A stretch of 9,968 bases of DNA from Candidatus Jorgensenbacteria bacterium GWA1_54_12 (GTDB lineage: Bacteria > Patescibacteriota > Minisyncoccia > UBA6257 > GWB1-50-10), in NCBI GenBank assembly GCA_001779505.1, contig MFKH01000011.1, positions 1 to 9,968 of the forward strand, given 5' to 3'. The stretch's first letter is position 1. Each line of letters begins with the position of its first letter. Under the pieces are notes generated by a model that saw nothing but the letters and a program-made list of their open reading frames with translations, was not told the DNA's origin and ran no database searches. Positions 5,015 through 9,968 of the stretch are shown piece after piece. The position numbers and the translations under genes were made by a program.

Positions 5015-8000
5015 TCATTCAAGCCCAAGCTTGAAATACCAATCGGAAGGGCCGAGCGAATCACCCGCAGGCGTCCGATAGTCCCCATCGAAAGAACACG
5101 TGGTGTCCGCGCAGGAACCATTGAGCCCTCTACTGTACCCCCGCCCCGCCCTGCCGTCCGCATACGCTGGACCGCCGCGCATAATCGCATGTACCCACCG
5201 ATTGTCGTAGAGAGCGCTCGCAGATGTCGCTCCAGCAGCGTCCAGAACGAGCCAATAAATTTCCCCCGAAGAAACTGAAACGGGTTCTTGGAACAAGAAT
5301 GTTATCTCGCGCACCACGGACGAGTTTTCAACTGCGTCCAGCACGGCATCTCCTAAAAATGATGTGAAGTCGGGGTTGCCTGCAGGGTCGGCATCGTACA
5401 CTGACAGGCGTAACACGCTTGTGCCGCCGTACATTACGGTGGCGCATTTCACCTTCACGACCGCCCGATTGAACGAGAAATTATTTGAAGGAGTAACGCT
5501 CTGAAAACTTGCCACCTGCCTGTGAGAAAGGTCCGTCTGCGTGTATCCCCAGTTGCCACTCCAACCGTCCTCAACGGTTTGCGTAAGAAAGAACGTAGCG
5601 GGTGGATACTCCCACGCCGCCATTACGGGCGTCGAGCGGTTGCCGAAATCATCAACCGCCCGCAAGCCAATGATGAAATTATTTCCCGGAGAAACGATTC
5701 TCTCGTATGCCAGCGTCGTCCCCACGTTTTCCCAACCGATTTCCGGCGAGAAATTGATTTCATACGTAAGAGTGTTATCAAGCGTATCCGCGTCGGTCGC
5801 CTGGACCCACGAAACGACTACCCGCGAACCGGCACTGTCGAACAATACGCTCGGCGCGGCAATCGTGGGCGCCTCCTGCCCCGGCGGAGAGTTCCGAACG
5901 TAATACCTCCTGCCGTCCGCAGCAACAAATTTCAACTGTTGTTCACCACTGCCTGACTGGAAAGAATAGAAAGAGGCGGCCACGTAATCAGATGTTCCGA
6001 GGGAAAGTACGCTTGTGGAGCTCGTCGTCTCCACGATAAAATGATTGTCCTCAAGGCAGGAAAGCGACATCCCTTCCGGCTGTAAACCGCCACCCGTCAC
6101 ACTGCATCTCCCCACGGCGTCCGGCAGGATAAGCGTGCGCCGCGAGCCGTATGAATCATTACACTGCTTATATGTAATGCGTAGGGTGCCGTCCGCATCA
6201 TCCGTTTCCCAATTGCCGGATGTGGTAATGATGTCTTGCGTGACCGGCGGAGCATTGAGTGAAAATATGACCGCCTTCCATGAATTATATACTCCGGGAA
6301 TAAAGGGATATGCGCTATAGTACGCGTCAAAAAGATACGCGGTCCCGCCCAGGCGAGTGTCAGGGTATACATACAGCTCATCAAAGAAACTCTGCGCAAC
6401 GAGCGTGCTCGTTGATAAAGCTGAACTTAACCCATCACGGTCAAGCGCCCGACATGAAAGTGTGTATGCGCGCCCGACCTCGCGCACGTCGTGCGAAAAA
6501 CTTAATGACGTTGAGTGATACCATGTTTCGCCGCTTGTACCCTCGGTCACCGAGTAGATAACACCAGTGCCTTCACCTTCCGCATCAATATACGGACTCC
6601 AACTACCGGTAATCGAAAGTGTTGCTGGGTCGTAAACAAACGAAGGAGGCGTGATTCCTGCCGGTGCGGCGCGGGGTTCGCGCATGCTCGTTGTGCTTTG
6701 TGGCACGGGACTATTCTGCGCGTATAAAGTCGGGTCGGGGCACCCGTTGCCCTTGAACGCGTATCCTCCAGTCGGCGCATAGCACGAACTCGCTTCATGC
6801 GCATACCGCTCCACGCTCTCGCCAGGCGAAACTGACTCATACGAAACCTCGTCAACAATCTCGTTCTCCCCGTTCACAAGCATAACAACATCATCATCGT
6901 ATGCGAGGCGATATGATGTGGAATAGAGTGCACTAGGGAAAGTCGTCATTGATGAGGGCAACGCATACTCGGGACTGCCGATGAGGTAAAATCCGCGCGC
7001 GGGAATGGTGCTTGTCGGGAGCGTTATGACAAGCGGCTGACTTGATGTTGCGCCCGCACTCATGCGGCGCCGGAGAGACCAACCGCCAATTCCGACTGTA
7101 ACGTCGGACGGATTATACAGTTCAACCCACTCAACATCTGATAGGCCAGTCCCCGCACCTGGCATCACTTCGCTTATCATAACCCTCGTTGAGGTGCTTG
7201 TCGTCGGCACCGGCTCGGGCTCCGGCTCAGGAGGGGTACTGGTGCTTGTTCCGCCGTTTCCCGATGTCTGATTTCCCCCCGTTCCGCCACTTCCCCCACT
7301 CCCGCCAGAGGAGGTAACCACACCGTATGAATTCGCCGCCCGCGGCGTTCCGCCCGGAGCGGTGCTTGTCTGCCATTCCATGCTTCCCATCCGCTCCATG
7401 GTCTTTCTAGTATTGCTGTCGCCGCCCGGCCACGCGGGGTTTGCAACCACCTCGTCAAGCAGTGCGCATTGGTTGCTGAAAATTCTCAACCCTTCTTCAG
7501 TATTGCCAAGCGAACCGGTATAAATGACGTCCGCCGGCACAGATGGAACCGACGTATCGTCCGTCCGCTCTAGAAGCACATACCCGCCTGCTGGGATCGT
7601 GAGCGACCCAAACACAACGTGAATTTGTTCCTCTTCATCAATAAGTTCACACCCTGCGAGATTGAACGGCGCACCGGAAATGTTTTTTAATTCAATCCAC
7701 TCGTCTTGCGCGCTCGCTAAAGTTCCCATCCATGCAACCTCGCTGATAATAACTGAATTGCGGCTCGGCGTTCCGCCACCGTCGTATACACACTTCTCAC
7801 GAGTAACCTCCGTAGTGTAAGAAATATCTTCCACCAACGGCACAGCTTCTGGAACAGCAATCAAGGAACTGCTCACGGCAATATTGTCCGAGCTTCTATT
7901 AACAGAAGGTTTATCTTCAATTACCCGATACCGTACGGCATTGCTCTTTTTCCCAGTCGCCTCGTCAACCGCGTAGTACAAATAGTCGCCGAAAGCGGCG

Positions 8001-9841
8001 TTTATCGGCATGACATATATCTTCTCAAATGTTCCGTTGCTCCCCACATACACCAACACCGTTGCTTCGTTTCCGTCAGGAAGACCGAAGTGGAGCGTGG
8101 CGCTCCCTCCCGGCGTGAACCCCTTACCTCGTTCGTACACCGTGTCAGCACGGCGCATCGTTGTCACACTCATAGAAACGGCTGGTTCAATAATCGTTAC
8201 GCCGGCCGAGTTTACCGCGCCGGGCGTCCCGCCAGGGATGATACTTGTCTGCCACGCAAAACCAGCGGCCCGCTCCATTGTTTGTTTCGTCTCATTGCTT
8301 CCTGCTGGCCAGTCAGGTTTTGTCACAACCTCATCTGCAAGTCTGCACACACTATCAAAAAGGCGTAGTCCCTCGTTCTCATTCCCCAGCACGCCCTCGT
8401 AATCCACACCCCTCCTCAAAAGGAGAATTTCCCCGGGGCGGAGAGTTGCGTCCGGTAATGCCGTGCGAATTTGTTCTCCTTCATCAATAAGCGTGTACCC
8501 GCCGACCCAGAGCGGCGTCCCTAAAATATTCTTGAGCTCAATCCACTCATCGCGGTAGTTTTCCGCGCTCCCCATCCAGGCAACCTCGTTGATGATAAGC
8601 CCTGCCCGCGATGGCGAGGCGCTTGTCGCAAAAGCACACGCCTCCACTTCATCCGCCTCATTATTGGTTTCCGAAACCGATAATCCGCCACCGTCGGCGG
8701 CACGATCCAAAAGCACAACTGTCTGCTCCTTTTTCTCCCCGACACCCAAACTCAACACGCGATTCGCATCCTTGAGAAACGCAAATATTCTCCCGATAAG
8801 TGTTTGCCCTCCCGTTTCCGTGTCTTCTAATGCCTTCCCTCGCTCCGCTTCGGCCTCACGGAAAAAGAGGTCAATGACCCCTGCGGCATACTGGACTGAC
8901 TTAGTTGAAAGTATGCGCCAGTAATCCTGGGCAATGAGGTGATTGTCATCATAAGTAGAAAAACTCCCAAGCCCCACATAACCGACATCATCACTAACCT
9001 CCTCTTGAGCAAGGCGATAGGTACCAAACTCTGAGTCACGTATCAAGCGAAACCAAATATCTTCTTCTTTCTTCCGCACATACGAGAACGGCATCTCATA
9101 TCCGCTCTGCAAACCGGCCGTATTCTCACTGTAGAAATTGTTGTTTGAATACGTTGCAAGACCATCAAAATATGCTCCCAAACCATTCAGAATAATCGGT
9201 TGCTTCCCGCCAAGCCGCGTTGCAAGTTCTTTGTCTGGAGTGAGGCGCGTAAAACGCCACGTCCACAGTTCATACGGGTCTGGCCTCACAAGCGACGCGC
9301 CATCATTTCTCGTTGCCGCAGGAACCGACGCGTCCTGCACAAGATGCAAAACATGCCCTAAAAGATACATCGCCTTACCGACATCCCCAGTAAGGTAAAA
9401 ATACTTCGCCCTCCCCCAGGTAAAATCTGTCTCCAGCGTCAGTTCTTCAATATTTTTCTTCAAAGCCGCCGAGAGGATTGACGTAACGGCGGCTACGGCC
9501 TTCCATCGCGGCTCATTCTGCTTCGCGGCGCTCACCGCCCATTCCTTGGAGGAATATCCGTTGATGTATGCCGAAACAAGGCCACGGCCATACATGGGGT
9601 CATAAAAATGATTCAAGAGCCGAGGCGGGCTCTCTTCGTGCATGGCGCCATCGGCAAGAAAATCTTTCAGAGCGTCGGGAATCGCGCGGTCCGGGAAACT
9701 CGCGTTATAGAAATCAACCGCCACATCAGTAAGGAATGCATGCGTCGTGAAACTGTAAGCGAGAACCCTAAACGGTACGAAAAGGGAAAGAAAAATGCCG
9801 GCAAAAAGAAGACATACTAAAAGATGTCCTCTATTTTCCAT
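5015..9841 (-). CDS. Giant exported zinc-phospholipase-C-like / lamin-tail multidomain protein
   Basis: The 1608-residue product has a signal peptide (1-29, cleavage probably after VLA). Residues 30 to about 335 resemble the zinc-dependent phospholipase C / S1-P1 nuclease fold: His34, Glu69/Glu70 in place of the usual Glu-Asp, HFYDP (78-82), LGHVLHLVQDASVP (161-174) with His166 and Asp170, DPYE (188-191) and a late helix reaching AAGVIDLFFRE. The expected His after SVPA is Ala176. Then come lamin-tail domain 1 (about 413-547), an Ig-like segment (about 550-640), lamin-tail 2 (about 697-840), a low-complexity linker (about 843-885), lamin-tail 3 (about 886-1045), a fibronectin-III-like segment (about 1066-1147), an unassigned region (about 1155-1318), a second such segment (about 1321-1410) and a C-terminal beta-sandwich (about 1412-1608). 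No LPXTG motif or C-terminal membrane segment is seen. It is probably secreted or surface-bound, in adhesion or attack on lipids or nucleic acids. The start overlaps the preceding gene by 25 nt. Confidence 0.9.
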   Translation of the reverse strand: MENRGHLLVCLLFAGIFLSLFVPFRVLAYSFTTHAFLTDVAVDFYNASFPDRAIPDALKDFLADGAMHEESPPRLLNHFYDPMYGRGLVSAYINGYSSKEWAVSAAKQNEPRWKAVAAVTSILSAALKKNIEELTLETDFTWGRAKYFYLTGDVGKAMYLLGHVLHLVQDASVPAATRNDGASLVRPDPYELWTWRFTRLTPDKELATRLGGKQPIILNGLGAYFDGLATYSNNNFYSENTAGLQSGYEMPFSYVRKKEEDIWFRLIRDSEFGTYRLAQEEVSDDVGYVGLGSFSTYDDNHLIAQDYWRILSTKSVQYAAGVIDLFFREAEAERGKALEDTETGGQTLIGRIFAFLKDANRVLSLGVGEKKEQTVVLLDRAADGGGLSVSETNNEADEVEACAFATSASPSRAGLIINEVAWMGSAENYRDEWIELKNILGTPLWVGGYTLIDEGEQIRTALPDATLRPGEILLLRRGVDYEGVLGNENEGLRLFDSVCRLADEVVTKPDWPAGSNETKQTMERAAGFAWQTSIIPGGTPGAVNSAGVTIIEPAVSMSVTTMRRADTVYERGKGFTPGGSATLHFGLPDGNEATVLVYVGSNGTFEKIYVMPINAAFGDYLYYAVDEATGKKSNAVRYRVIEDKPSVNRSSDNIAVSSSLIAVPEAVPLVEDISYTTEVTREKCVYDGGGTPSRNSVIISEVAWMGTLASAQDEWIELKNISGAPFNLAGCELIDEEEQIHVVFGSLTIPAGGYVLLERTDDTSVPSVPADVIYTGSLGNTEEGLRIFSNQCALLDEVVANPAWPGGDSNTRKTMERMGSMEWQTSTAPGGTPRAANSYGVVTSSGGSGGSGGTGGNQTSGNGGTSTSTPPEPEPEPVPTTSTSTRVMISEVMPGAGTGLSDVEWVELYNPSDVTVGIGGWSLRRRMSAGATSSQPLVITLPTSTIPARGFYLIGSPEYALPSSMTTFPSALYSTSYRLAYDDDVVMLVNGENEIVDEVSYESVSPGESVERYAHEASSCYAPTGGYAFKGNGCPDPTLYAQNSPVPQSTTSMREPRAAPAGITPPSFVYDPATLSITGSWSPYIDAEGEGTGVIYSVTEGTSGETWYHSTSLSFSHDVREVGRAYTLSCRALDRDGLSSALSTSTLVAQSFFDELYVYPDTRLGGTAYLFDAYYSAYPFIPGVYNSWKAVIFSLNAPPVTQDIITTSGNWETDDADGTLRITYKQCNDSYGSRRTLILPDAVGRCSVTGGGLQPEGMSLSCLEDNHFIVETTSSTSVLSLGTSDYVAASFYSFQSGSGEQQLKFVAADGRRYYVRNSPPGQEAPTIAAPSVLFDSAGSRVVVSWVQATDADTLDNTLTYEINFSPEIGWENVGTTLAYERIVSPGNNFIIGLRAVDDFGNRSTPVMAAWEYPPATFFLTQTVEDGWSGNWGYTQTDLSHRQVASFQSVTPSNNFSFNRAVVKVKCATVMYGGTSVLRLSVYDADPAGNPDFTSFLGDAVLDAVENSSVVREITFLFQEPVSVSSGEIYWLVLDAAGATSASALYDNRWVHAIMRGGPAYADGRAGRGYSRGLNGSCADTTCSFDGDYRTPAGDSLGPSDWYFKLGLE
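7187..7315 (-). repeat. Low-complexity linker coding region in the giant protein
   Basis: This stretch codes for residues about 843-885: Gly-Gly-Ser/Thr repeats, a Thr-Ser run, Pro-Glu alternation (PEPEPEPVP) and Thr-Ser again. Such sequence is typical of flexible, possibly glycosylated surface-protein linkers. It separates lamin-tail domains 2 and 3. The DNA is correspondingly repetitive and may vary in length between strains. Confidence 0.8.
7322..7753 (-). repeat. Lamin-tail domain 2 coding segment, duplicate of domain 1
   Basis: Residues 697-840 share with domain 1 the strings EVAWMG, DEWIELKNI, LIDE.EQI, EEGLR/NEGLR, DEVV, TMER, WQTS and PGGTP in the same order. Only these two of the three lamin-tail domains are this close, which points to an internal duplication. 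Confidence 0.85.
8201..8605 (-). repeat. Lamin-tail domain 1 coding segment, duplicate of domain 2
   Basis: Residues 413-547 (INEVAWMG to AVNSAG) form the first lamin-tail domain and the partner of the segment at 7322-7753. Similarity is visible at the DNA level too, for example in the stretch coding for EVAWMG and DEWIELKNI. The two copies are separated by an Ig-like segment of about 90 residues and a linker. Confidence 0.85.
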
Positions 9842-9968
9842 ATTCCTGAATACTGGTTGCGGCGTATTACTAACTGGAAAGATCCCTCACCGTCATCATC
9901 GAGATACGTAAAGTAACCGATACCCATATCATCTGTGCTCGTTCTGTCATACTCCTCCAAATCATCAG
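9817..9968 (-). CDS. C-terminal end of an unidentified gene (runs off right edge)
   Basis: The last 49 codons of a minus-strand frame are visible, ending in TAG at 9819-9817. The peptide is Asp/Glu-rich at first (DDLEEYDRTSTDDMG), then shows alternating hydrophobic residues ending in GIWKIEDIF. The pattern of two strands followed by W-K-I-E-D-I resembles the last strand of NTF2-like or SnoaL-like domains, but this is weak. The stop lies 25 nt inside the giant gene, so the two genes are probably co-transcribed and translationally coupled. Reading as coding is supported by the amphipathic strand pattern and lack of stops; the family is unknown. Confidence 0.6.
   Translation of the reverse strand, partial: DDLEEYDRTSTDDMGIGYFTYLDDDGEGSFQLVIRRNQYSGIWKIEDIF

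Noticed and set aside
1..9968. CRISPR array, tRNA, rRNA, insertion sequence or phage genes.
   Set aside because: No regularly spaced direct repeats, cloverleaf-like sequence, transposase or phage motifs were seen on either strand.

Overview
All genes I can support in this window lie on the minus strand, so the biological reading direction is from right (9968) to left (1). Genes are tightly packed, with overlaps of 4, 11 and 25 nt, and clear Shine-Dalgarno sequences are mostly missing. TGA is used as a stop. The base composition looks moderate. This packing, together with a large secreted lamin-tail-domain protein, a comF-dprA-yifB competence set and short palindromic repeats, suggests a Candidate Phyla Radiation bacterium, probably a Parcubacteria-type genome. 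That assignment is inference; there is no rRNA or marker gene here to prove it.

Layout in transcription order. (1) The 3' end of an unidentified gene (9968-9817) overlaps the start of (2) a 1608-residue exported multidomain protein (9841-5015). It has a signal peptide, an N-terminal zinc-dependent phospholipase C / S1-P1 nuclease-like domain, three lamin-tail domains (two of them clear duplicates), a Gly/Thr/Pro-Glu linker, fibronectin-III-like segments and a C-terminal beta-sandwich. (3) A DUF3800 protein follows 12 nt later (5002-4274). (4) A 141-nt gap carries a nested inverted repeat and a good -10 box. (5) A four-gene competence-type operon follows: an orphan 82-residue protein, comF, dprA and yifB/comM (4132-770). 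(6) A 102-nt gap holds one copy of a perfect palindrome and an extended -10 promoter. (7) A membrane-anchored cupredoxin-fold protein (667-149) comes next. (8) The start of an exported protein (147 to beyond position 1) has a second copy of the palindrome inside its reading frame.

How the parts fit. ComF, DprA and YifB/ComM act in DNA uptake and transformation: DprA loads RecA on incoming single strands, ComM drives branch migration, and ComF is a phosphoribosyltransferase-fold competence protein. The giant protein and the two left-hand genes look like envelope or secreted functions. The main oddities are a 27-bp palindrome that stays open as nine codons in a signal-peptide region, a cupredoxin that keeps a CuA-type Cys pair but lacks its His and Met ligands, and a phospholipase-C-like domain that lacks one expected zinc-binding His.
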